A stretch of DNA of 64,000 bases from Streptomyces monashensis (GTDB lineage: Bacteria > Actinomycetota > Actinomycetes > Streptomycetales > Streptomycetaceae): assembly GCF_001866665.1 (NCBI RefSeq), contig NZ_MLYO01000007.1, forward strand, positions 92,216-156,215, read 5' to 3'. Under the pieces are notes generated by a model, which had not been told where the DNA came from, did no database searches, and saw nothing but the letters and a program-made list of their open reading frames with translations. Shown here in pieces: positions 17,609 to 24,842 of this stretch (its first letter is position 1; the number at the start of each line of letters is the position of its first letter). A program made the translations under genes and the position numbers.

Positions 17609-18934
17609 ATGCCCGGCGCCACCGCACTCGATCAAGCCACGGCCATGATCGAGAAAGCCTGGGGCCGCCCTATCGAAGCTCTGGAATCCCTCGCGGTCCG
17701 CCGCCCGAACGACGACCCGCTACTGCGCTCGGCCATGCACATCCGCTCGGCCCTGGTCATCACCGACAACGCCGTGGTCGTGCACCAGGACCGTTTGCAC
17801 GCCCTTACCCGGCCCGGCTATGTGCCGGCCTTCTACGACCTCGAACGGATTACCAGCTCAGCGGCGGACCTTCGCGTCGCTCAGGCGGAGAGCCGTACTT
17901 TCCTGCAGGCCATCAGCCACGTGATCGAAGCACGTGAGGCCGCCGCGACCGCGGACCGGGCCCCGGCAGTCCGGCTGGCCCAGGCCGCTGTCACCCGCTC
18001 CGGGCACGCCCCACGCACCCTGGGCCAGCCACCCGATCAGCCCGCTCCTTCGGCCGCTGTCGGCCCGCCGGGGCCGGACCAGGGCCGCACCGGTGATCGA
18101 TCAGGCGAGATCCTCGTCGCGGTGGGCATCCCCGATGCGGGAGCCCACCGCGCGGGCCAGTTCCTCCACCGTCAACTCGACGCGACGCTCATCCGCGATA
18201 CGGTCCTCCACCACCGCCCCCTCGTCCCGCCGCCCGTCGGACTGCGCACCGACAGCCCACTGGCCGTCGGCGATCATCGCGATGTCGCCCACCGTCCACG
18301 GCCGCCCAGCGGCGCGGATCTTGCGCTCCAGCCCGGCTCCGTCCCAGTGTCTGCCCGGCTCCGCCATCCCTGCTCCCCCTTCGGTCCCGTACGGCCCGTT
18401 GCCGCAACCCAGTTAGGACAACCGCGTCCGCCGATCCATTCCCTGGCCGCAGACCATCTGCTGACGACCGCCAGTTCGCCCACGGCAGACGCCGCTTCCC
18501 GGCAAACGACTACGTACTTCGGCACACCGCATGTCAACGTACGGGTGTTGAGAAAAACCGCAGGTCAACGAAGGTATCGTCCAACCGTGAACGCCTCCGC
18601 CACCCTCCTGCCCGCCGCCGTCCGCCCGGCCGTGGAAGACCGCTGCTGGCTCTCCTCGGACCACTGCGCGGGCCCGGTGCTCGACCTCCTCGACGCGCTC
18701 GGCTGGGCAATCGTCGACACCCCGGAGGCCAACGTCCACGCGACGAGCCCGGACGGCCGTGTCTACGTCGGCTGGCTTCCCGAAGACACCGCCGCCTGGA
18801 AGCGCGGCATCGTCTGGCATGTCCGGGTGCAGCCCACCGAGGGTGACCCGTGGGTCCAGGAGTTCGGCCTCTACACCCCCTCCGAGGCCGTTGCCGGTTT
18901 CCTCGCTGCGCTCATCGCCACTCCCAGCCGCTGA
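17609..18934 (+). CDS. Hypothetical protein; true 3' end unclear
   Basis: ATG 17609 opens a convincing protein for about 165 residues (IEKAWGRPIEALESLAVRRPNDDPLL...), similar in style to the 15034 product. The frame then stays open through a region that reads better on the opposite strand (18101-18367) and runs in phase into the DUF317 gene at 18587. My hand count gives G+C about 79% at the third position of this frame over the middle part, against about 88% at the wobble position of the minus-strand gene. The real stop was probably lost or sits near 18100, and the 441-residue read-through is likely an artefact. Confidence 0.4.
   Translation: MPGATALDQATAMIEKAWGRPIEALESLAVRRPNDDPLLRSAMHIRSALVITDNAVVVHQDRLHALTRPGYVPAFYDLERITSSAADLRVAQAESRTFLQAISHVIEAREAAATADRAPAVRLAQAAVTRSGHAPRTLGQPPDQPAPSAAVGPPGPDQGRTGDRSGEILVAVGIPDAGAHRAGQFLHRQLDATLIRDTVLHHRPLVPPPVGLRTDSPLAVGDHRDVAHRPRPPSGADLALQPGSVPVSARLRHPCSPFGPVRPVAATQLGQPRPPIHSLAADHLLTTASSPTADAASRQTTTYFGTPHVNVRVLRKTAGQRRYRPTVNASATLLPAAVRPAVEDRCWLSSDHCAGPVLDLLDALGWAIVDTPEANVHATSPDGRVYVGWLPEDTAAWKRGIVWHVRVQPTEGDPWVQEFGLYTPSEAVAGFLAALIATPSR
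18101..18367 (-). CDS. Small hypothetical protein antisense to the surrounding frame
   Basis: An 88-residue protein with natural composition (ERKIRAAGRPWTVGDIAMIADGQWAVG...). GGGGAGC lies about 6 nt before the ATG at 18365-18367. Wobble-position G+C over this stretch favours this strand over the plus frame. The C-terminal half is acidic and helical. It faces the repeat-containing control region at 18526-18586 and would be transcribed away from the DUF317 gene. Function unknown; a small regulator is possible. Confidence 0.55.
   Translation of the reverse strand: MAEPGRHWDGAGLERKIRAAGRPWTVGDIAMIADGQWAVGAQSDGRRDEGAVVEDRIADERRVELTVEELARAVGSRIGDAHRDEDLA
18526..18586. promoter_or_regulatory. Direct-repeat operator and promoter region before DUF317 gene
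   Basis: Two copies of ACCGCANGTCAACG start 31 bp apart (18526-18539 and 18557-18570), about three helical turns. Read leftward each contains TTGAC, so they may also supply -35 elements for the minus-strand gene. TATCGT at 18575-18580 lies 6 nt before the GTG at 18587, which would fit a leaderless transcript. Confidence 0.45.
18587..18934 (+). CDS. DUF317 domain protein, short
   Basis: A 115-residue protein with a single DUF317-like module (HATSPDGRVYVGWLPEDTAAWKRGIVWHV...GLYTPSEAVAGFLAAL). The GTG start is preceded by a -10-like TATCGT and no ribosome binding site, consistent with leaderless translation. The frame continues from the upstream open frame, so a longer fusion cannot be excluded, but the repeat-bearing control region just upstream argues for an independent gene. 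The product resembles the longer DUF317 protein at 16594-17538. Confidence 0.65.
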   Translation: MNASATLLPAAVRPAVEDRCWLSSDHCAGPVLDLLDALGWAIVDTPEANVHATSPDGRVYVGWLPEDTAAWKRGIVWHVRVQPTEGDPWVQEFGLYTPSEAVAGFLAALIATPSR

Positions 18935-18966
18935 CCTCGCTACCGACCCCTGTCTCGGAGGACCTC

Positions 18967-19227
18967 ATGGCACACCGCGCCCCGCTCACCAACCACCACG
19001 CCGACGGGACTCTCTGCCCGGTGGACCATAAGCACACCAGCTCCGGTAAGCCGCTCAACCCCGACTGCCCCGGTCGCGCGTACACGCAGGCCATCTGCTC
19101 GTGCGGCGACTGGGAGATGAAGCAGTCCGGCAAGGGCTACGTCAACGAGAGCCTCAAGCGGCATCTCGCCAGCCACACCCAGGGGCCGAAGGTCCTTTGC
19201 GATCTGCCCCGCATCGACGGTCCCTGA
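18967..19227 (+). CDS. Small Cys/His protein
   Basis: An 86-residue basic protein. ATG 18967 has CGGAGG about 9 nt upstream. Cys and His residues occur in pairs (LCPVDHKH, NPDC, ICSCGDW, ESLKRHLASH), suggesting a small zinc-binding fold, perhaps nucleic-acid binding. The function of this class is unknown to me. It is followed closely by another small gene. Confidence 0.65.
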   Translation: MAHRAPLTNHHADGTLCPVDHKHTSSGKPLNPDCPGRAYTQAICSCGDWEMKQSGKGYVNESLKRHLASHTQGPKVLCDLPRIDGP

Positions 19228-19279
19228 CTCTCCACCACCAGCTCGCCCTTGTCATCCCGTACCGCTCTCGGAGGTTCCC

Positions 19280-19492
19280 GTGCCCCGCTACCTGACCGTC
19301 GGCCACCTGCTCCGCCAGCTCCAGGACCTTGACCCCAACCTGCCGATCCGCCTCGCCATCAACCCTGACTTCCCCTTCACCCACTACCTGGGGGCAGAGG
19401 TCGTCGTCCGGGACGGCAAGGCGTTCATCGCCGACGACGGCCAGGAGGACTACCTCCCGAGGGCGGTCAGCGACGCCCTCGCCTGGGCCTGA
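19280..19492 (+). CDS. Small hypothetical protein
   Basis: A 70-residue acidic protein from GTG 19280 with CGGAGG 5-6 nt upstream. It begins YLTVGHLLRQLQDLDPNLPIRLAI, a helix-strand pattern found in small Streptomyces proteins on mobile elements, followed by short strands with many Asp and Glu. No cysteine, no membrane segment. Function unknown. Confidence 0.65.
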   Translation: MPRYLTVGHLLRQLQDLDPNLPIRLAINPDFPFTHYLGAEVVVRDGKAFIADDGQEDYLPRAVSDALAWA

Positions 19493-19583
19493 CCCGTCCC
19501 ACCGACACTCCCCGGAGGCTCTTATCTCGTCGCGATCCCGCCCTTCGCACCTCCTTCCGCTGCATAGCCTCGCCGTACACCCC

Positions 19584-19913
19584 ATGCCGAGCGACGTACG
19601 CGGCGCACTGGTCCAGCGCGTCTCCGCCCTGCCCGACGGACCGCTCGACGTCACCTGGATCCCCGTCGAAACCCCAAGACTCCCCCTTGGCCGCATTCGC
19701 CTTCACTGGGAGCCAGGCTCCCTCGCAGGCTGGGACGTAACCGCCCACCTTGGCCTGGCCACCAACGAGGTGCATCTCGCCTCCTGGCCTGCCGCCCCGG
19801 ACGACTGGCCGCGCCTGATCCGCCCGACCATCCACGAGGTGCTCGGCCTGTGCGCCGCCCTCGCGGTCGCGACCGCCGCCCTCGACCTCTCGAATCGCCT
19901 CGCCCAGGTCTGA
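19584..19913 (+). CDS. Hypothetical protein, last of the rightward train
   Basis: A 109-residue protein with alternating strands (DVTWIPVE, GRIRLHWEP, WDVTAHLGL, EVHLASWP) and a C-terminal hydrophobic helix (VLGLCAALAVATAALDL). A good ribosome site, CGGAGG, occurs near 19513, but no ATG/GTG follows it in frame, so the start may once have been further upstream; ATG 19584 is the first usable one. A strong terminator follows. Confidence 0.6.
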   Translation: MPSDVRGALVQRVSALPDGPLDVTWIPVETPRLPLGRIRLHWEPGSLAGWDVTAHLGLATNEVHLASWPAAPDDWPRLIRPTIHEVLGLCAALAVATAALDLSNRLAQV

Positions 19914-19925
19914 CGGAAACCGCAG

Positions 19926-19962
19926 AAGGCCGCCCCACGCCGATCAGGCAAGGGGCGGCCTT
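19926..19962 (+). terminator. Hairpin terminator after the rightward gene train
   Basis: Perfect 11-bp stem AAGGCCGCCCC / GGGGCGGCCTT with a loop of about 15 nt, directly after the last gene of the train. There is no long T-run, as is usual in high-G+C actinobacteria. Confidence 0.75.
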
Positions 19963-20019
19963 GCCGTACGCCCTGCCGCGTGTTGCGTACGCTCATCACC
20001 GACGAGCGAGGAGGACACG

Positions 20020-20256
20020 ATGGCCGACGACCAGCAACTCTGGGGGTACCCGGAGGTCGCTGCCCACCTGGGCATCAGCGTCCGCGCCGCCCGCAGCCGC
20101 AAGAGCCGGGGCAGCCTGCCCGCGCCCGATGACACCACCGTGCCGGATCGGCCCCGCTGGAGACCATCCACGTTCCAAGACTGGAAGCCGGTCGGCCGAG
20201 GATTCCGGAGCGATCTGCACGGCTCCTCCTCGCGCGGGAACACGCCATCCGGCTGA
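20020..20256 (+). CDS. Excisionase-like HTH protein
   Basis: A 78-residue protein with a MerR/AlpA/Xis-type winged-helix core: WGYPEVAAHLGISVRAARSR (helix-turn-helix) then a short wing and RPRWRPSTFQDW. Proteins of this type bend attachment-site DNA to direct an integrase to excision, or activate element genes. GAGGAGG is correctly placed before ATG 20020, and the gene has its own space between two terminators. It lies about 19 kb from the integrase, further than usual for a Xis. Confidence 0.68.
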   Translation: MADDQQLWGYPEVAAHLGISVRAARSRKSRGSLPAPDDTTVPDRPRWRPSTFQDWKPVGRGFRSDLHGSSSRGNTPSG

Positions 20257-20288
20257 CCGGTGCTCATACCCGCCCGTGGGCTGCCGCC

Positions 20289-20522
20289 ATGACGTCCGAC
20301 TCGCCGACGCCGTCTCCGCCGTTCCCTTCGCCTGACAACGCTGCGCTCCGGACGGTTGTCGGCAACGCCATCGCATCAGTCCGCAACGGCGAAGCCTCGG
20401 TGGAAGATGCGATCCTGCACGCCGCCGTCCACGGCTGGTACGAGGGTCATATCCAGGGCGAGGACAAGTGCCCCGGCTGCGACTTCCGAGGTGGGCTGCC
20501 GAAGAACGGCAACCACGGCTGA
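20289..20522 (+). CDS. Small protein with C-terminal CxxC
   Basis: A 77-residue acidic protein. The N-terminus is Pro/Ser rich, followed by a helix (LRTVVGNAIASVRNG) and a C-terminal EDKCPGCDFRGG motif that may bind metal. It starts at ATG 20289, 32 nt after the HTH gene, and is closed by a strong terminator, so the two probably form a small operon. Function unknown. Confidence 0.62.
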   Translation: MTSDSPTPSPPFPSPDNAALRTVVGNAIASVRNGEASVEDAILHAAVHGWYEGHIQGEDKCPGCDFRGGLPKNGNHG

Positions 20523-20533
20523 CCATCCTGCAC

Positions 20534-20575
20534 GCCGAGGAGCGCCACCAACATGTCGGTGGCGCTCCTCGGCGT
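20534..20575 (+). terminator. Strong hairpin terminator
   Basis: Perfect 17-bp inverted repeat, CGCCGAGGAGCGCCACC / GGTGGCGCTCCTCGGCG, with an 8-nt loop, immediately after the small CxxC gene. Confidence 0.85.
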
Positions 20576-20819
20576 TTGGGTTGGACATGGCCGACGTGCA
20601 CTACCACTGAGGCAGAGCCAAGCCTTCGGTATCCCCGTGTCCAGAACCGTCCATTCAGCTCCACGCCGCTGGAACCCTCGAAGCATGAACCTTGTCGAGA
20701 ACGTAGTGGCAGGGCTCCTGGTGGCCCTGTTCCTGGGGTGCGCACGCTGCTTTGTTAGGTGGTGGCACCGACATGGAGCGTTCCTCGTCACGTCCGCCAT
20801 CTTTTGTCTGGAGCCCCCG

Positions 20820-21500
20820 ATGGGAAGCCCCCTCCCTAAGCCGGACCTGCTGCCCGGCGCGCACCGTCAGCTCAACGACGAACTGCACGAGTTGCACAGC
20901 CGGGCTAACTACCCGTCGATGCGCTCACTTGCGCGCATCATGGGCGTCTCACCCACCACCCTCAGCGACTCCATGACCAAGGCCAAGCTCCCGAGTAAGG
21001 ACACAGCTGTCCGTCTCGCGCTGGCGCTCGCGGAGCGGATCCGCTGGGATGCAGACGTTGACGTCGATGAACAGGAAGACCGGATCGACCGCCAGATAGC
21101 CAGACTCTGGGAAAAGGCGCGGCAGGAAGCGGCACCTCCTGACCACGACCGCGTCGCTGAAGCCGTTCAGCAGACTTGGGAGGATTTCTCCAACGGATTC
21201 TGGCCGCACCCCTTTGGCTTCGACGAGGTCATCGAAGCGATGGGACGCGCGACCTACAACGGGGCCAGGGTGGCATCTGGAGACTGGGTAAATCTCTTCG
21301 TCACCGTCTACGACGTGGAGACCTACTTCATCCTCGATGGCCAAGGCGAGGACTACAACGGCCATGACTGGCTAGAGGAATTCTCTATGGCTGTAAGCAG
21401 ACGGCTGGGCACCCTGGTAGAGGTCATGCTGCAAATCGGCGAGGACTTCGACTGGCCAGAGAGATATGGACGGGGCAGGCATCATCATCCGCTGACTTGA
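20820..21500 (+). CDS. HTH regulator-like protein with long C-terminal domain
   Basis: A 226-residue protein. Residues 20-65 form an XRE-type helix-turn-helix (SMRSLARIMGVSPTTLSDSMTK...TAVRLALALA). The rest has a basic/acidic helical section and a C-terminal part (LFVTVYDVETYFILDGQGED) of unknown fold. ATG 20820 has GGAG about 10 nt upstream. The same frame is open from ATG 20685, which would add 45 residues including a hydrophobic stretch (VVAGLLVALFLGCARCFV), so a membrane-anchored form cannot be excluded. The A+T content is slightly above its neighbours. Confidence 0.68.
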   Translation: MGSPLPKPDLLPGAHRQLNDELHELHSRANYPSMRSLARIMGVSPTTLSDSMTKAKLPSKDTAVRLALALAERIRWDADVDVDEQEDRIDRQIARLWEKARQEAAPPDHDRVAEAVQQTWEDFSNGFWPHPFGFDEVIEAMGRATYNGARVASGDWVNLFVTVYDVETYFILDGQGEDYNGHDWLEEFSMAVSRRLGTLVEVMLQIGEDFDWPERYGRGRHHHPLT

Positions 21501-21585
21501 AGCGTGACCGCATCATGACGCCGCCGTTGTTCGCTCCGTTCTCACGCCGTTTACGAAGGGGCTGCAACAGCAGGAATTCGACCCG

Positions 21586-22035
21586 CTAGTCCAGGTAGGT
21601 GCCGGCAAAGGCCCCGTCGAAGCCGAGCGCGGTGAGCCCCTGCTCGACGCTGGGGTACGTCGTCCCGTCCGGGATGGCGATCAGGGCGTCGAAGTCAGCC
21701 CGCCTGATTTCGGGTTCGAGCCACTGGTTGCTGCAACGGCAGACGATCCAGACGTTGCGGCCGTGGTTGATGAGCAGCCAGTCGCGCCGTGCACGGCAGG
21801 CCGTGCACATCACCGGGATCCCGCGGAGGGCCAACTCGCGCGGGTGGCTGAGGCAGCGCGGCGTGCCGGGGCCGCTGGGCGGCTGTGTCTCGTATGCGAG
21901 TTGCAGCAGCGGATCGGTACCGATGGAGAGGACGGGCAGTATGGTCGACTCTGCGGGGCGGTCGGTGGTTCTGAGCACGAGCGTCATCTCCCGGTCGAGG
22001 TCCTTCTGTTTTCCATCCGTAACAACCGGTGTCAC
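21586..22035 (-). CDS. Hypothetical zinc-ribbon-like protein
   Basis: A 149-residue protein, last gene downstream of the relaxase, starting at GTG 22033-22035. It has a possible four-cysteine cluster (RCLSHP, MCTACR, VCRCSN) with CxxC knuckles and a C-terminal helical segment (PSVEQGLTALGFDGAFAGTY). The CxxC...CxC arrangement suggests metal binding. It may be a late gene of the mobilization operon. Function unknown. Confidence 0.65.
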   Translation of the reverse strand: MTPVVTDGKQKDLDREMTLVLRTTDRPAESTILPVLSIGTDPLLQLAYETQPPSGPGTPRCLSHPRELALRGIPVMCTACRARRDWLLINHGRNVWIVCRCSNQWLEPEIRRADFDALIAIPDGTTYPSVEQGLTALGFDGAFAGTYLD

Positions 22036-22085
22036 CGGTGTCCAGGGGTTTCGCCAAGTCCGGCGGATGGCCTGCCGGACGCCGG

Positions 22086-23849
22086 TCAGCGGCGCGGTGT
22101 GCGGTTACGCGGATCGGAGGCAGCGGGTCGAGCTGCTGCCGTGGGTGTCGTCCGGTTGCTGGTGTGCTTCGCCGGGGACTTGGACTGGCCGGCGCCGGCC
22201 TGCGGTCGATGGGTCGCGCCCGGGTGAGCGGGGAGCTGGGCGAGACGGCGTAGTCGCCAGACCAGGACGTCGTTCACGTCCTCGGCGGTGTCGAGTTCGC
22301 GCATGTCGATGGCTTGCTGCAGAAGGGCCTTGGGGTCATGACCTGCCTTCTCGGCCTGGGCAAGGGTGGCGGTCAGGGCATCGGTCTTCGTCGACGAGTG
22401 GTCTGCTCGCAGCCCCTCTTCGGGCAGGGCTGCGCGGATGGTGGCCTCGTGGGTTCGTCGTTCGGCTTCCGGCAGGGCGCGGCCTTGGTCGCGCAGTGCC
22501 TGCATGGGCGTGGCGGCGGCCAGGCGGTAAGCGGCTCGCAGGTGCTCGGCGGCCTGTCGGGAGGCATGGGCCTGCTGGGCATGGCCACGGGCGGAGTGCC
22601 AGCGGGCGGCGGCCAGGGCGACGAGGACCAGGGTGGAGACGAGCATGGCGGTGGTGCCGCCATCCTCGCCACGGCCGAGGGCACTGCCGGCCTGGATGAT
22701 GCCCCGGGCCGCCGAGCGGACCGCCCGGGTGTCAGCACGCTCCGCTCGGACGTGGCTGCGAGTGGCGCGCTCGAAGGCACGGGCGGCGGCACCCAGCTCA
22801 GCGCGGGTGACGGCCGAAGAGGTCTGTGCGACCGCGTCCAGGAGTTCTCCGACCCCTACGAGTTGAGCGGCGGCTTGGTCGTCGTCGCTGTCGAGCAGGG
22901 TAGCGGCGCGCTCGGCAATGCCGGTGGCGTTGCGTCGTTCTCGGGCAGGCGGGGACCATTCCGGTCGGCCGCCGGTGGCGATCGAGGGCGCCGTCTGATC
23001 GAGGGTGCCGTTGGACAGGCGGCTGCGGATCTTCGGGAGTGAGAGGTCGGGGGCCAGGGTGGAGCCTGCGAACCAGATGGGCTCGCGGTCGCGGTTACGG
23101 TCGCCGGGGAGGGCAACGTTGTAGCCGATGGCGTCACCGGATGGGGCGTTTCGGATCTTCACGCGCAGGCCTGCCTCGCGCAGCCGGGTGAAGAACTCCT
23201 CTTCGTTGGCGGCTCCGGCAAGGGCTTGGCGGATGGCTTCGTGGAGCGTCTCGCGTGGGGCCTGGGGGCGGCCGGTGCGCTCGGCCTTGAAGCGTTCGGC
23301 GCTGGTGGGCGTCTTGGCTCCGGTTCCGTCACCGGGCTTGAGCTGGCGCAGACCCCACTCCTTTTCGATGCGGCGGCATTCGGCCTGGGCCTTCTTGAAG
23401 TCGTAGTTCATCCTGGGTCGGCGCAGGTCGCCTCGGACCATGGTGGCCAGGATGTGGATGTGGTCGTCGGCGTGCCGCACGGCGACCCAGCGGCAACCGT
23501 CGGGGTCGCCTTCGGGGGCGAGGTTGACGGCGTGGACCAGGCGGCGGGCGACGGTGTTCCACTCGGCGTCGGTCAGGGTCCGGTCGCCGGGGTCGGTGCG
23601 GACCGAGCAGTGCCAGACGTGCTGGGCCGGTGCCGTGGTGCCGGCCTGCTTGACGCGCAGGTCCAACGCGGCGGCGAGGCGGGCGAGGGTGGCCTTGGGG
23701 TCGGGGCTGGTGTCGCGTCCGGGGTCGGGGGCGAATCCGTCCCAACTTCCGACGAGGTGTGCGTCGATGTGTTCGTCGCGTTTGCCGGGGCCGTACAGGT
23801 AGACGAGGAGTCCGTGGGTGCGTGAGCCGCGTCGGATCTTGGGGACCAT
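22086..23849 (-). CDS. MOB relaxase (VirD2/MobA-like), apparently intact
   Basis: A 587-residue protein that would nick the element's transfer origin and pilot the strand. The N-terminus has GSRTHGLLVYLYGPGK with candidate catalytic tyrosines Y17/Y19. The metal site is VRHADDHIHI (H126, H130, H132), the classic HUH arrangement. The remainder is helical with an Ala-rich hydrophobic segment (TLVLVALAAA) and a basic tail. The start overlaps the mobC stop (TGATG), as is usual for relaxase genes. Two shorter paralogs with lost histidines lie at 1723-3627. Confidence 0.9.
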   Translation of the reverse strand: MVPKIRRGSRTHGLLVYLYGPGKRDEHIDAHLVGSWDGFAPDPGRDTSPDPKATLARLAAALDLRVKQAGTTAPAQHVWHCSVRTDPGDRTLTDAEWNTVARRLVHAVNLAPEGDPDGCRWVAVRHADDHIHILATMVRGDLRRPRMNYDFKKAQAECRRIEKEWGLRQLKPGDGTGAKTPTSAERFKAERTGRPQAPRETLHEAIRQALAGAANEEEFFTRLREAGLRVKIRNAPSGDAIGYNVALPGDRNRDREPIWFAGSTLAPDLSLPKIRSRLSNGTLDQTAPSIATGGRPEWSPPARERRNATGIAERAATLLDSDDDQAAAQLVGVGELLDAVAQTSSAVTRAELGAAARAFERATRSHVRAERADTRAVRSAARGIIQAGSALGRGEDGGTTAMLVSTLVLVALAAARWHSARGHAQQAHASRQAAEHLRAAYRLAAATPMQALRDQGRALPEAERRTHEATIRAALPEEGLRADHSSTKTDALTATLAQAEKAGHDPKALLQQAIDMRELDTAEDVNDVLVWRLRRLAQLPAHPGATHRPQAGAGQSKSPAKHTSNRTTPTAAARPAASDPRNRTPRR

Positions 23850-24517
23850 CAGAGCCGCTTCTTCACCAGGTTGTCGGCCGTGTCGTCGATGCGGGCCAGG
23901 AGTCGGATCAGGGTCGTGAGGGCGTGGTCGAGTTCGCCGGGGCGGGACTGCCCCCCGGCGTTGTGGACGTAGGCGATTTGGTTGATGTTGTTGCCGATCC
24001 GGGAGAGGGCGGTGCGCAGGGCGGCCAGCTCGTCGATGGCGGTGTCGAGTTGTTCATTGGTGTGCAAGGTGGTGGAACCGCGGGCGGCGGCGAGGCCGAC
24101 CGTGGCGAGGAATCGGGCGACGGTGACGCCGCGCTGCGCGGCGGCGGCGACTATCTCGGCTTTCTCGGTGTCGGAGAGGCGGGTGGTCGTCTTGCGGGTG
24201 CGCTCGCTCGGGTTGCGGCTGCGGCGGTGCGGCTTGCGGTCGGGGAAGGCGGGCGCGCTCGGGCTCGGCTGCTCGCGGCGGTCGTGGCGCTCTGCTTCTC
24301 CCCCTTCGGCCAGCGCTCCCTGGTGCCGGGAGTCCGGCTGGTCACCGTGCGCCCTCGCTCGGGGACTAGCCGGACTTCCCCCGCCCCCCTGGGCGGGGGC
24401 GGCGAGTGCATACGACGGGCCGTAGGACCGTCGTATGCGACAACTTGCTCCGCCAGGAGCCGTGTTGGGATCGCGCTGCGGTCCGGAGGTGGTGGCCGCC
24501 GGGTCGTTGGCGGTCAC
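23849..24517 (-). CDS. mobC: MobC-like relaxosome accessory protein
   Basis: A 222-residue protein. The C-terminal half matches MobC: KTTTRLSDTEKAEIVAAAAQRGVTVARFL (ribbon-helix-helix-like) and ALSRIGNNINQIAYVHN (the conserved GNNxNQ). MobC helps the relaxase melt and recognise the transfer origin. GTG at 24515-24517 is chosen because it forms a 4-nt GTGA overlap with the upstream stop. The N-terminal 100 residues are low-complexity Pro/Arg/Ser. Confidence 0.85.
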   Translation of the reverse strand: MTANDPAATTSGPQRDPNTAPGGASCRIRRSYGPSYALAAPAQGGGGSPASPRARAHGDQPDSRHQGALAEGGEAERHDRREQPSPSAPAFPDRKPHRRSRNPSERTRKTTTRLSDTEKAEIVAAAAQRGVTVARFLATVGLAAARGSTTLHTNEQLDTAIDELAALRTALSRIGNNINQIAYVHNAGGQSRPGELDHALTTLIRLLARIDDTADNLVKKRL

Positions 24518-24738
24518 CGGCCCGTCTCCGCGTCCTGCTGACGGATGTCGCGGACGATGTCCTCGATCCAGTCCATGGCCAGGACCGGGTGGTGCAGGGT
24601 CCAGGGGCGGCTGTGTCGCCATCGTTGCACGGTCCAGGTGTTGTCGGGACCGGATGCGGCGCGGTGGAGGTGGCCGCGCTGGTGCAGGACGGTCAGCCAG
24701 GTGTCCACCTCGGCGGGTGTGGCGGGGTTCGTGCGCAT
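24514..24738 (-). CDS. Small hypothetical protein upstream of mobC
   Basis: A 74-residue protein. ATG 24736-24738 is favoured by GGAGAG 8 nt upstream; a longer frame from 24831 would start inside a terminator hairpin. It has TPAEVDTWLTVLHQRGHLH, resembling a small winged-helix start, then several tryptophans and an acidic C-terminal helix (WIEDIVRDIRQQ). It overlaps mobC by 4 nt, so it probably acts with the relaxosome. Confidence 0.65.
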   Translation of the reverse strand: MRTNPATPAEVDTWLTVLHQRGHLHRAASGPDNTWTVQRWRHSRPWTLHHPVLAMDWIEDIVRDIRQQDAETGR

Positions 24739-24785
24739 GGCGGTGCTCTCCGGTTCACGGGAGGAGGTCGTGGGGCGGGGTGTCC

Positions 24786-24829
24786 GGGGCGGGTGACCGG
24801 CCGAGGTGTCCGGCTCGGTCACCCGCCCC
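24786..24829 (-). terminator. Hairpin terminator after the DUF2637 gene
   Basis: Inverted repeat GGGGCGGGTGACCG / CGGTCACCCGCCCC (14 bp, 16-nt loop) lying 14 nt past the DUF2637 stop. It would separate regulatory/replication genes from mobilization genes, at least partly. Confidence 0.7.
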
Positions 24830-24842
24830 ATGGGGTGTGCGG

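Noticed and set aside
22314..23042. Plus-strand frames opposite the relaxase
   Set aside because: Gly-rich shadow of the relaxase gene with no start signal.
24151..24425. Plus-strand frames across the mobC N-terminus
   Set aside because: Low-complexity shadows of the mobC coding strand.
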